Shown here: positions 1 to 8,400 of the stretch, piece after piece
Layout of the letters: every line of letters starts with the position of its first letter
How positions within the stretch are numbered: position 1 is the first letter of the stretch
Assembly (NCBI GenBank): GCA_014730255.1
Contig: WJIQ01000172.1
Location: forward strand, 1 to 33,567
DNA length: 33,567 nt
DNA from: a bacterium
GTDB lineage: Bacteria; Krumholzibacteriota; Krumholzibacteriia; LZORAL124-64-63
Reading direction: 5' to 3'
The notes under the pieces: model-generated
The model's database searches: none
What the model saw: only the letters and a program-made list of their open reading frames with translations
Told to the model about the DNA's origin: nothing
Program-made: the position numbers and the translations under genes

Positions 1-81
1 CACGCGAGCGTGCCAGCGCTGCTCATGCACACGGGGGCCACCGTGGGCTACGTGGTGGTGTGCTGGCGGATCCTGGCGTGA
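1..81 (+). CDS. C-terminal fragment of a probable membrane protein (5' end outside window)
   Basis: An open frame runs from the window edge to a TGA at 79-81, giving 26 residues. The tail is hydrophobic: a stretch rich in Val, Leu, Gly and Tyr, then CWRILA at the C-terminus, like a last transmembrane helix. The start lies outside the window, so neither family nor length can be stated. It converges on the FKBP gene 15 bases further on. The frame could also be chance in GC-rich DNA. The hydrophobic character and the fit with gene spacing favour a real gene end. Confidence 0.4.
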   Translation, partial: HASVPALLMHTGATVGYVVVCWRILA

Positions 82-96
82 GCGCCACGAACGCCA

Positions 97-525
97 TCAG
101 GCGGTCGGGACGATCTCCAGCAGCTCGATGTCGAACACCAGGGTCTGGCCGGCGAGCGGATGGTTGCCGTCGATCACGGCGTTCTCCTCGCCGAGGTCCT
201 TGACCCAGACCTGGATCTCGCCGTGCTCGGTCTGCGCCCGCAGCGGATCGCCCACGTCCACGCCCTCGGGGAGCGCCTCGCGCGGCACCTCGCGCACCAT
301 CTCCTCGTGGCGGGGGCCGTAGCCGTCCTCCGGCGCCACCGTCACCGTGATCTCCTGGCCGACCTCCATGCCCTCGACACCGTTGCTGAAGCCGGCGATC
401 AGGCCGTCGCTGCCGACCTCGAACTCCAGCGGCTCGCGCTCGCGGCTCGTATCGAACATCGTGCCGTCGGCCAGCCGTCCGGTGTAGTGGACCTTGACCT
501 GGTCACCCTTCTGTGCCTGCGCCAT
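97..525 (-). CDS. SlyD-like FKBP-type peptidyl-prolyl cis-trans isomerase
   Basis: This 142-residue cytoplasmic protein should catalyse cis-trans isomerisation of Xaa-Pro bonds and act as a folding helper. The N-terminal half has the FKBP signature: VKVHYTGRL near residue 10, GTMFDTS near 21, and IAGFSNGVEGMEVGQ near 40. The middle, from about residue 66 to 125, is the insert-in-flap chaperone domain of SlyD-type proteins (VREVPREALPEGV through the NHPLAGQ return motif at about 122). The metal-binding His/Cys-rich tail of E. coli SlyD is absent. The frame stays open further upstream, but the ATG at 525 is chosen because AGGAG lies about 6 bases before it and homologues start there. No signal peptide is seen. 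Its leader contains a hairpin followed by a U-rich run (separate entry). Confidence 0.93.
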   Translation of the reverse strand: MAQAQKGDQVKVHYTGRLADGTMFDTSREREPLEFEVGSDGLIAGFSNGVEGMEVGQEITVTVAPEDGYGPRHEEMVREVPREALPEGVDVGDPLRAQTEHGEIQVWVKDLGEENAVIDGNHPLAGQTLVFDIELLEIVPTA

Positions 526-541
526 CTCACTCTCCTGTCGG

Positions 542-579
542 TAAAACAAAGCGCGGGGCGTGATGTCGATCGCCCCGCG
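542..579 (-). terminator. Hairpin with U-rich tract in the leader of the FKBP gene (possible attenuator)
   Basis: Bases 552-560 and 571-579 form a perfect 9-bp GC-rich stem with a 10-base loop. Read on the minus strand, the stem is followed at once by CTTTGTTTTA (551-542), the architecture of an intrinsic terminator. It lies 17 bases before the FKBP start codon, with the ribosome binding site just after it. No minus-strand gene ends upstream, since the next gene diverges. It is therefore more likely a leader attenuator, or a fold that affects translation, than a normal gene-end terminator. The structure is seen; the function is inferred. Confidence 0.5.
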
Positions 580-643
580 GCTCGGTCCTGCAGGAAACCT
601 AGTCCGCGACCGACGGACCGGCAACCCTCGTTCCGGCGCGATG

Positions 644-652
644 TGCTAGAAT
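644..652 (+). promoter_or_regulatory. Candidate extended -10 promoter for the beta-helix gene
   Basis: TGC followed by TAGAAT (647-652) matches an extended -10 element (TGn plus a 5/6 match to TATAAT). It would place the transcript start near 659, about 37 bases before the ATG at 696. No convincing -35 hexamer is seen at 17 bases. A sigma-70-like factor is assumed. Confidence 0.4.
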
Positions 653-695
653 CCCACCGTACGCGATCCCTCATCGCTCGACGACAGGAGCCGCC

Positions 696-2210
696 ATGAT
701 CCTCCATCTGCGCCTCATCGCGGCCGTTGCCGCCCTCGTGCTCCTGGCCGGAGCGGCGGCCGGCCAGCCGTACGAGACGCCGGGCATCGGCGTCCAGTGG
801 GACCTCGACGCCCTCGTCGCCAACTCCGCCGGCGCGGTCACCGGCGCGGCGGGGCAGTACACGCTGCACCGCACGGTGATCGTCAGCCCGGCCGACGCCA
901 TCACCATCGCTCCCGGCAGCGAGATCACCGTGGTGGCCGACCCGGAGGTCGGCCTGGACGTCGCCGGGACCCTGGTCGCCTCGGGCACGGCCGACCAGCG
1001 GATCGTGTTCCGCGGCGCCGACCCCACCCCCGGAAGCTGGCGCGGGATCGACGCCCTCTCGGGGGCCGAGCGTCTCTACCTCGAGCACGCCGAGATCGCC
1101 CACGCCGTCGACGCGGTCGATGCCTTCGAGGCCGACATCGAGCTCTTCGAGGTCGAGATCCACCACGCCCTGGAGAAGGCCATCGACATCACGGCCGCCG
1201 ATGGCGTGGTCGTCGGATGCCATCTGCATCACAACCAGCAGCGCACCATCAGCCTGACCCTGTCCGCCTCGCCGACCATCGAGTCGTGCCTGTTCGAGCA
1301 CAACAACGAGGAGAACGGCTCGCCGTACCCGTACATCAACATCGGCCTGCAGGGGGTCAACTCGCCGATCATCCGCGGCAACACGATCCGCGGCAGCGGC
1401 AACTTCATGAGCGGGGGGATCGCCATCTGGAACGCCAGCAACGCCCAGATCGAGTCGAACCTGGTCGAGGGCTGCGGCTACGGAATCCTCTGCTACCAGA
1501 CCGGCGCCAGCCCCACGATCCACGACAACGTGATCCGCGACAACACGATCCACCCGGACACCGTCAACTGGGGCTTCGGGGTCGCCTGCAACGGCGACAA
1601 CGCGCCGATCCTCACCGAGAACACCATCTCCGGGCACTGGTACGGGGTGGCCGCCATCAATGGCGGCCGTCCCAACCTCGGCGACCTGGTCAACGACTTC
1701 CCCGGCGACGACGGCGGCAACGTCCTCGTGGACAACGGGCTCGGTGGCAGCTGCTACGCGTTCTTCAACAACACGCCGCTCGACCAGATGGCCCAGGGCA
1801 ACGCCTGGGGCGGCGACACCGCCGACGAGGTCGAGGACTGCATCCAGCACCAGGTCGACGACCCCTCCCTCGGCCTGGTGAACTTCGATGACTGGCTCGC
1901 GGTCTCCGCCGGACCGGGGTCGATGGCGCCGGCGGTCATCACCGACGTGGCCGCCCACCCCAACCCCTTCAACCCCCGCGTGCGCATCGCCTACACGCTC
2001 GTCCGGGCCACCGAGGTCGCCCTGACGATCCACGACGTGCGTGGACGGCTGGTGCGGACGCTGGGCGGCGAGCGCCAGGCGGCCGGGAGCCACGAACGGA
2101 CCTGGGACGGCACCGACCGTGCCGGTCGCGCCGTGCCCAGCGGGACGTACCATTACCGGCTGCTCGCGGGCGGCGAGTCGCGGACCGGCAAGCTGGTGCT
2201 CGTGCGCTGA
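696..2210 (+). CDS. Secreted right-handed beta-helix protein with C-terminal FlgD-like/T9SS-type sorting domain
   Basis: This 504-residue protein has an N-terminal signal peptide (about residues 1-23, cleaved near AAAGQ). Residues ~45-390 are a repetitive Asn/Ile/Gly-rich region (repeats such as NTIRGSG, NLVEGCGYG, NVIRDN, NTISGHWYG) typical of right-handed parallel beta-helix folds of the NosD/pectate-lyase class. The last ~90 residues begin with HPNPFNP and continue with LTIHDVRGRLVRTL, WDGTDRAGR and SGTYHYRL. This is the FlgD-like Ig domain that serves as a sorting or anchoring domain in FCB bacteria. AGGAG lies just upstream of the ATG. The substrate is unknown: beta-helix folds occur in polysaccharide-active enzymes and in adhesins, and no catalytic motif is evident. 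The barrel gene follows 108 bases downstream in the same orientation. Confidence 0.85.
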   Translation: MILHLRLIAAVAALVLLAGAAAGQPYETPGIGVQWDLDALVANSAGAVTGAAGQYTLHRTVIVSPADAITIAPGSEITVVADPEVGLDVAGTLVASGTADQRIVFRGADPTPGSWRGIDALSGAERLYLEHAEIAHAVDAVDAFEADIELFEVEIHHALEKAIDITAADGVVVGCHLHHNQQRTISLTLSASPTIESCLFEHNNEENGSPYPYINIGLQGVNSPIIRGNTIRGSGNFMSGGIAIWNASNAQIESNLVEGCGYGILCYQTGASPTIHDNVIRDNTIHPDTVNWGFGVACNGDNAPILTENTISGHWYGVAAINGGRPNLGDLVNDFPGDDGGNVLVDNGLGGSCYAFFNNTPLDQMAQGNAWGGDTADEVEDCIQHQVDDPSLGLVNFDDWLAVSAGPGSMAPAVITDVAAHPNPFNPRVRIAYTLVRATEVALTIHDVRGRLVRTLGGERQAAGSHERTWDGTDRAGRAVPSGTYHYRLLAGGESRTGKLVLVR

Positions 2211-2318
2211 CCGCCGTGCGAACGGCGCCTGGCCGCGTCGTCGACCGCGTCTTATCGTGAACGCGATACCAGGGCCGGCGTCCGACCCCGCTGGCCCGCG
2301 CCTGGAGGGCTCGCGTCC

Positions 2319-3491
2319 ATGATCCGCCACCCTGCGCCCGGCGCGCGGTCGACCATCGCACCGGTCCGCGCCGCCGCGCTCGCCCTGCTCGTCGTGCTGC
2401 CCGCGAGCGTGGCCGCCCAGTCCGCCGACGACGACCCGGCCTTCCGGCCGCCCGGCGAGGAGGTGGTCCTCGATCCCGGACCGGTGAGCGTGAACGTCGG
2501 CGGCACCGTCCTCGCCCCGGCATGGATCTCCGGCGTCTCGGGGTTCGGGTTCGGCGTCCAGACCCTGGGCGTCTTCCACCTCGGCGAGCCGGGCGCGAAC
2601 CTCGCCTCCACCCACCGCATGCTGGGTCTCTACACGCTCGCCGGCCGCTGGCGGCTGGAGTCCGACACCGACCTCTACTGGGGCGGCAACACCTGGCATG
2701 CGAACCTCGAGCCCCGCTACGACGGCCTGCGCACCGGCTTCTACGGAGTCGGCAACCCGCCGCCCCTGGCCGACGCCGAGGAATACGAGCCGAACGACCT
2801 CGGCATGGTTGCGGGCCTCTACCGCCGCCTCTATCGCAATCTGCAGGTGGGCCTGGTCTACGAGCTCGCCTACCACGAGGTGCACGAGTCGGAGGCGGGC
2901 GGGCTGATCGAGAGCGATCCGGATCTCATCGGGCAGGACGGCTGGATCTCAGGCGTGGGCCTGGCGCTGGCCTTCGACAGCCGCGACCGGATCTTCTCGC
3001 CCCGCCACGGGGTCTACGCCACATACACGGTGACGGGATTCCCCGACCAACTCGGGGGCGAGTACGACTTCACCGAGTACGAGCTCGACCTGCGCACGTA
3101 CCTGCCGCTGGCCCGGCGCCACGTGCTCGCCCTGCAGGCCTACACCCTGATCAGCCGCGGCGCGACACCGTTCTGGCGGTTGCCCTCGGTCGGTGACCTG
3201 CCTCACAGCCGCGCCTACGGCCAGGAGCGGTTCCGCGACAAGACCCTCGGCGGCCTGCAGGTGGAGTGGCGCTGGCAGTGGTCGTCCCGGTTCGGCCTGG
3301 AGGTCTTCGCGGGCGGGGTCACGCTCGACGACGACCGGCGCGACCTGCGCCTGGACGAGATGCGCCCCTCGCTGGGCGCGAGCCTGCGCGTGCGACGGCC
3401 CATGGGTGACGACGCCGTCCCCATGCGGATCGGCGGCGCCTGGGGCGACGATGGCTGGCGGCTCGTCTTCGGGGTCGGCGACGCGTTCTAG
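2319..3491 (+). CDS. Omp85/BamA-type outer-membrane beta-barrel protein without POTRA domains
   Basis: This 390-residue protein has a signal peptide ending near VAAQS (residue ~35) and then almost only amphipathic beta-strand sequence. From about residue 215 it matches the D15/Omp85 barrel: AFDSRDRIFSPRHGVYATY, then SRAYGQERFRDK in the place of the conserved VRGY/F-x-x-x-R-F loop-6 motif near residue 300, then alternating strands ending in a terminal Phe. BamA and TamA carry N-terminal POTRA domains, but there is no room for one here. It therefore resembles short patatin-associated or orphan Omp85 barrels. It sits between two genes for exported proteins with FlgD-like C-terminal domains. A role in their export or surface display is possible but is inference. 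GGAGG lies about 10 bases before the start. Confidence 0.8.
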   Translation: MIRHPAPGARSTIAPVRAAALALLVVLPASVAAQSADDDPAFRPPGEEVVLDPGPVSVNVGGTVLAPAWISGVSGFGFGVQTLGVFHLGEPGANLASTHRMLGLYTLAGRWRLESDTDLYWGGNTWHANLEPRYDGLRTGFYGVGNPPPLADAEEYEPNDLGMVAGLYRRLYRNLQVGLVYELAYHEVHESEAGGLIESDPDLIGQDGWISGVGLALAFDSRDRIFSPRHGVYATYTVTGFPDQLGGEYDFTEYELDLRTYLPLARRHVLALQAYTLISRGATPFWRLPSVGDLPHSRAYGQERFRDKTLGGLQVEWRWQWSSRFGLEVFAGGVTLDDDRRDLRLDEMRPSLGASLRVRRPMGDDAVPMRIGGAWGDDGWRLVFGVGDAF

Positions 3492-3492
3492 C

Positions 3493-3517
3493 CCGGGCTA
3501 GCCCGGTGTGTCACCGG
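3493..3517. terminator. Palindromic sequence between convergent genes, possible bidirectional terminator
   Basis: The gap between the barrel gene and the protease gene is only 19 bases. It contains a perfect 14-bp palindrome at 3493-3506 and an overlapping hairpin at 3503-3517 (6-bp stem, 3-base loop). The second hairpin runs into the protease stop codon. Neither is followed by a clear U-tract. Position and symmetry suggest that it stops transcription from both sides. Confidence 0.4.
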
Positions 3518-5259
3518 ACCTTCACGAGCCTCCCGGTCACCACGTCCCGGCCCGCTGACAGGCGGAACACGTACACGCCACTGCCCACGCTTCGCCCACG
3601 CGCGTCGCGCCCGTCCCACTGCAGCATGCGCGGGCCGGCCGCCGCGGCGTCGAGCGCGACGGTGCGCACGTGCCGGCCGGCGAGATCGAAGACCTCGAGC
3701 CGGGCCGCGGCGGCCCGGGCCTGCCGGAAGCGCAGGACCGTCTCGCCGCTGAACGGGCTGAGCGCCGAGATCAGCTCCAGCCCGGGCGTCGTGATCATCT
3801 CGCGGACCGGCGAGACGTCGACCAGCTCGGCCACGGCCGCGCCCAGATCCGGCCGCGGCCCGATGAGCTGGGATCCCAGCTCGGGGATGCCCGTCTCGTT
3901 CAGCAAGGTCCGCAGCTCGATCGGCGTCAGCGGTGCGCCGAGCGTGGCCTTGGCGATGCCCTGCAGGCAGAGCGCGCTGCCGGTGATCATCGGCGAGGCG
4001 CCCGACGTGCCACCGAAGCCGCTGGTGTACATGGTCTCCGGCGTGCCCTCGGAGTAGAGGTCGCCGTATCCGGTGGTGACGATCTCCGATCCCCAGGCGT
4101 GCACGTCCATGCGCGAGCCGTGGTTGGTGAACCACTCGGCGACGCGGCCGGACGGCGTCCCGGCTCCGACCATGATGGCGCCGGAATCCCGCAGCCCGCG
4201 ATCGAAGACCCCGTCCCAGTAGGAGGCGTCGAGGTCCTGCGAACCGTTCGCGCCCGCCTCGACACAGACCACGTCGAGGCTGTAGCTGCTGGTCCAGATC
4301 ACGTCGTAGTTCACCTGGAGCCACTCCATGGGCGTCGCGTCGCGCCCGGGCGGGTACATCTGCAGCTCGATCAGCCAGACGTCGCCCGGGTCGAGGGCCT
4401 CGGCCGCCTCGAGGAAGTAATGGGGCACGTCGGGCCACTCGTCGACGGTGATGCCGACCGTGCCCCAGCGGGTGTCCGGTGCGAAGCCGGTCACGCCATA
4501 GCCGTTGTCGCGGCCGACCACCTCGCCCATGACGGCCGTGCCGTGATCGATGTAGCCGGGGTCGCCGATGCCGCCCTGGTAGAACTGCTTGAACGGATCG
4601 AAGTCCTCGTGCGTCCAGGTCCAGCCCAGCTCGACGTCGATGTACTTCATGCCCGCGCCACGGCCGCCCTCGAACGCCCAGGCGGCCGGAGCGTCCAGGC
4701 CGACCGGAGGATCGTAGAGGTAGTCCTGCATGTCGGTGAAGTCGGGCGTGCGCTGGTCGGGATCCGCGGGCACGGGCACCGCCTGCGGCTCGTGGATCGC
4801 CGCGACGTCGCAGACCGGCGCGGGGTGGGCGATCTCGACCTCGGGCCGCGCGTTCAGGGCGTTGATGGTCGCTGCCAGGCGAACGCGGTCCCCATCCAGC
4901 TCCACGTCGAACCACAGCGACAGGTCCGGCCCCGTCACCCCGCTCGCCCGCTCGCCGCGGTCCTTCCAGGCGCGGAACTTCGCGCGGTCGCCCGGGAAGG
5001 TCCGGCGGAGCGTGCGCGCGTCGGTCACCAGCTCGTTGACGGCCGCGAGATCGGTCCGATCGGCCGCGAGGAAACGCCCATCGGCGAGGGTCACGTCCGA
5101 CCCCTCGACGAACTTCACGTGGACCCAGGCGGGATCGAAGCGATCCAGGTCGCCCGCCGACCAGTCGTGGACCGGTCCGACCGGCCGGGTGGAGATGTCG
5201 AGCGCGGCCGCCGGGCCGAGCAGGGAGACGACGATGGCGAGGGCCAGGATCGTACGCAT
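3511..5259 (-). CDS. Secreted subtilisin-like (S8) serine protease with C-terminal FlgD-like sorting domain
   Basis: This 582-residue protein has a signal peptide (about 1-19, LLGPAAA then LDIS), a ~170-residue region that may be a propeptide, and a subtilase catalytic domain at ~185-480. Candidate triad residues are Asp208 (KYIDVELGW), His239 (DHGTAVMGEVVG) and Ser419 (GGTSGASPMITG, the GTSxAxP signature). The loop that normally reads AGNxG is AGANG at 335-339, so the oxyanion Asn is shifted by one residue. Residues ~500-582 form the FlgD-like domain (EVFDLAGRHVRTV, QWDGRDARGRSVGSG) but lack the NPFNP lead-in seen in the beta-helix protein. The frame is open upstream to 5334. The ATG at 5259 is chosen because GGAGG lies 6 bases before it and a signal peptide starts there. 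A consensus extended -10 element lies 44 bases upstream. Confidence 0.88.
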   Translation of the reverse strand: MRTILALAIVVSLLGPAAALDISTRPVGPVHDWSAGDLDRFDPAWVHVKFVEGSDVTLADGRFLAADRTDLAAVNELVTDARTLRRTFPGDRAKFRAWKDRGERASGVTGPDLSLWFDVELDGDRVRLAATINALNARPEVEIAHPAPVCDVAAIHEPQAVPVPADPDQRTPDFTDMQDYLYDPPVGLDAPAAWAFEGGRGAGMKYIDVELGWTWTHEDFDPFKQFYQGGIGDPGYIDHGTAVMGEVVGRDNGYGVTGFAPDTRWGTVGITVDEWPDVPHYFLEAAEALDPGDVWLIELQMYPPGRDATPMEWLQVNYDVIWTSSYSLDVVCVEAGANGSQDLDASYWDGVFDRGLRDSGAIMVGAGTPSGRVAEWFTNHGSRMDVHAWGSEIVTTGYGDLYSEGTPETMYTSGFGGTSGASPMITGSALCLQGIAKATLGAPLTPIELRTLLNETGIPELGSQLIGPRPDLGAAVAELVDVSPVREMITTPGLELISALSPFSGETVLRFRQARAAAARLEVFDLAGRHVRTVALDAAAAGPRMLQWDGRDARGRSVGSGVYVFRLSAGRDVVTGRLVKVR

Positions 5260-5302
5260 GCGAGCCTCCGCGATGGGGGATCGGGGTTCCTCGGAAGGGC
5301 TG

Positions 5303-5311
5303 ATTATATCA
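5303..5311 (-). promoter_or_regulatory. Consensus extended -10 promoter for the S8 protease
   Basis: On the minus strand this reads TGATATAAT: a perfect TATAAT with the TGn extension directly before it. That is rare by chance in DNA this GC-rich. It predicts a transcript start near 5296 and a leader of about 37 bases carrying GGAGG. No good -35 hexamer is present, as expected for extended -10 promoters. Confidence 0.65.
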
Positions 5312-5347
5312 CACGAAGACGCATGAGGCCGCATGATGGCGCACGAT

Positions 5348-5359
5348 ATTTTCGAAAAT
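5348..5359. promoter_or_regulatory. Perfect 12-bp AT-rich palindrome upstream of the protease promoter
   Basis: ATTTTCGAAAAT is fully self-complementary. It sits in an AT-rich patch about 50-60 bases upstream of the predicted protease transcript start, a usual place for an activator site. No regulator family can be assigned from the sequence alone. Confidence 0.35.
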
Positions 5360-5425
5360 CCAGGTTCATGCGGGCGGTCCGCGCGTCCGTCGCGGTCCGC
5401 GCCGTCCCGAACGATCTCCGAACAG

Positions 5426-8400
5426 CTACGGCGAGCTGGCCTCCGGATCGGAGAGCTCGGGATCGGCCGGCACCCCCGAGGGCACGAGCATGTAGGCCGC
5501 CGGCACCACCACCAGCGTCAGCAACGTCGAGAGCAGCAGGCCGCCGGCCACGGTGATCGCCAGGGGCGCGCGCAGCTCGCTGCCCTGACCGAAGCCGATC
5601 GCCATGGGCAGCAGACCGAGCACCGTCGTCGCCGTCGTCATCAGGATCGGACGCAGCCGCGCGTGCCCGGCGCGCAGGACCGCCTCGTGCTTGGCGAGCC
5701 CGGAGCGGCGGTACCGGTTGACCGTATCGATCAGGACGATCGCGTTGTTGACGACGATGCCCACGAGCATCACCGCGCCGATGAGCACGATCACCGTCAC
5801 GGTCGTGCCAGTGGCCATCAGCGCCAGGACCACGCCGACCAGCGCGAGCGGGATGGTGAACAGCACGATGAACGGGTGCACGAAGCTCTCGAAGGTCGCG
5901 GCCATCACCAGGTAGACCAGGAAGACCGCCAGGAGCATGGCGAAGCGCAGGCTCTGGAAGCTGACGTCCAGCTCGTCGCTCTGCCCGCCCAGCTCGGCGA
6001 TCACGCCCGCGGGCGGAGGCACGTCGGCCAGCACCCGTTCGACGTCGGCGATGGCCGCGCCGAGGCTGCGGTCGGCCAGCCCGGCGGAGATCACCGCGGC
6101 CCGCTGCTGCTGCAGCCGGTGGACCTCGGCCGGGCCGCGGTCGATGCGCACGTCGGCCACGCTCACCAGGCGCAGCGGCTCGCCCTCCGGACCGGGCACG
6201 ACCAGCGAACGCACGTCGGCCAGGCTCCGACGGTCGGCCTCGCGGTTGCGCACCCGGATGTCGATCTGGCGATCCTGCTCCCGGAACCGTGTCGGCACCG
6301 CGCCCTGCACCCGGTCCTGCAGCACCTGCGACAGCGTCGCCATGTCCAGGCCCAGCGCCGCGAGCCGCTCACGGTCGAAGACCACCTGCAGCTCGGGGTT
6401 GCCCGCCTCGAGGCTGCTGCGCACGTCCACCAGACCGGGCACGGCCTCGAGCTCGCGCGCGAGGGTCAGCGAGTAGTCGCGCAGCAGGTCGAGGTCCTCG
6501 CCGAAGAGCTGCACCTCGACCGGCGTCTCGAGCGTGAAGTAGGCCGGTCGGCCGAAGCGGGTCTCGAGCTCGGGGATGCGCGCGAAGTCCTCGCGCAGAC
6601 GCTCGGCCACGCGCAGCTCGAGGGCCTCGTCGGTGCGGTCGGCGAGCACGACGTTGAGCTGGCCCAGGTTCTCCGCGCGCGTGTTGACGGTCACGCCGCC
6701 GGCCGCCGACCGGCTGCCCACGGTGGCGTAGTGCAGGTCGATGGCGTCGACCTCGTCGGCCGCGGCCTCCATGCGCTGCACCACGCGGTCGGTGGCAGCG
6801 AGGCTGGTCCCCTCGGGCATCTCGACCACGAAGAAGAACTCGCCCTCGCTCAGCTCGGGGATCAGCTCGACGCCCAGGCGCCTGGCGCCCAGCAGGCTCG
6901 CCACGAGCAGCGTGAAGGCCACCAGGAGCGTGACTGCGCGCCGGGCGGTCGCCCCCGCCAGTAGGCGGTCGTACAGGCGGCTGAAGCGGCCGAGGGTGAA
7001 CATGGCCTCGCGGGACTCGGCCCGCGTGGCGAGGTCGTCCGCCGAGGTGGCGGCGGCCTGGCCGCGCGTCGATCCGCCGCCGAGCGCGCTCAGCATCGGG
7101 ATCAGGGAGACGGCGACCACCAGCGAGGCCAGCAGGGAGACGGTCACCGTCAGCGCCTGATCGCGGAAGAGCTGGCCGGCGATGCCCTCGACGAAGACGA
7201 TGGGCAGGAAGACCGCGACCGTGGTGAGCGTGCTGGCGGTGACCGCGGCGCCCACCTCGCTCGCCCCCTCGACCGCCGCGCGCGCCAGCCTCGTGCCCTG
7301 TTGCCGCCGGCGCGCGATGGCCTCGAGCACGACGATCGAGTTGTCCACGAGCATGCCGATGCCGAGGGTCAGGCCGCCGAGCGACATCAGGTTCAGCGAG
7401 ACGTCGAGCTCGTACAGAGCGATGAAGGTGGCGATCACCGAGAGGGGGATCGAGAGGGCGATGATCAGGGTCGAGCGTGCGTGGCGCAGGAAGGCGAAGA
7501 GGACGATCACCGCGAGCACGCCACCGATGAGCGCGGCGTCGCGGACCTCGCGCAGCGCCTGGGCGATGAAGACCGACTGGTCGAACAGGACGTCGATCTC
7601 CGTGCCCGGCGGGAGCTTGCGGTCGCGCCATTCGGCGAGCCGCGCGTGCAGATCGCGGGCGACGGTCACGGTGTTCGCGTCACCCTCGCGGTAGATGGCG
7701 ATCTCCACCGACTCGCGACCATTGGTGCGGGTGATCTCCTCGCGTTCGCGGGCGCCACGGACGACCTCGGCCACGTCGCCGACGCGGACCGCGCGGCCCT
7801 CGCGCCGGGTGACCACCAGCTTCGCGATCTCCTCGGGCGATTGGTACTCGTTGACCGTGCGGACGAGGAACTGCTGATCGCGCCCGCGGAGCGCGCCGCC
7901 CGGCAGGTTCAGGTTCCCCGCGCCGACCACGTCGCGCACCATCTGGAGCGGGACGTCGAGGGCAGCGAGCCGCTCCTGGTCCACCGAGACCTGGATCTCC
8001 TCCTCGAGCCCGCCCTTGACCTGGGCCGAGGCGATGCCGGGCACGGTCTCCAGGTCGGGCTTGAGGCGTCGATCGGCGATCCGGCGCAGGATCGTCAGGT
8101 CCTCCTCGCCGGAGAACGCGAGGCGCACGATGGGATCGAGGCTCGGATCGTAGCGTAGCACCAGGGGATCGAGCGTCCCCTCGGGCAGGATCAGGCGGTC
8201 GAGCTTCTCGCGCAGCTCGAGCGAGAGCATGCCCATGTCGCTGCCCCAGGCGAACTCCAGCGTGACCTCGGAGATCCCGGCGCGGCTGACCGAGTGGATC
8301 GTGTCCAGGCCCCGCAGGACGCCCACTGCCTCCTCGATGGGGCGGGTGACGAGGTTCTCGACCTCCTGGGGCGCGGTGTCGGGGAACTCGGTCTGGATCA

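Noticed and set aside
399-2885. 828-codon open frame on the minus strand
   Set aside because: It is antisense to the beta-helix and barrel genes, which have signal peptides and clear domains. Its translation is low-complexity Val/Asp/Gly/Arg-rich sequence typical of GC-rich shadow frames.
3670-5556. 628-codon open frame on the plus strand
   Set aside because: It is antisense to the S8 protease. The composition is Arg/Gly/Ala/Asp-rich without domains.
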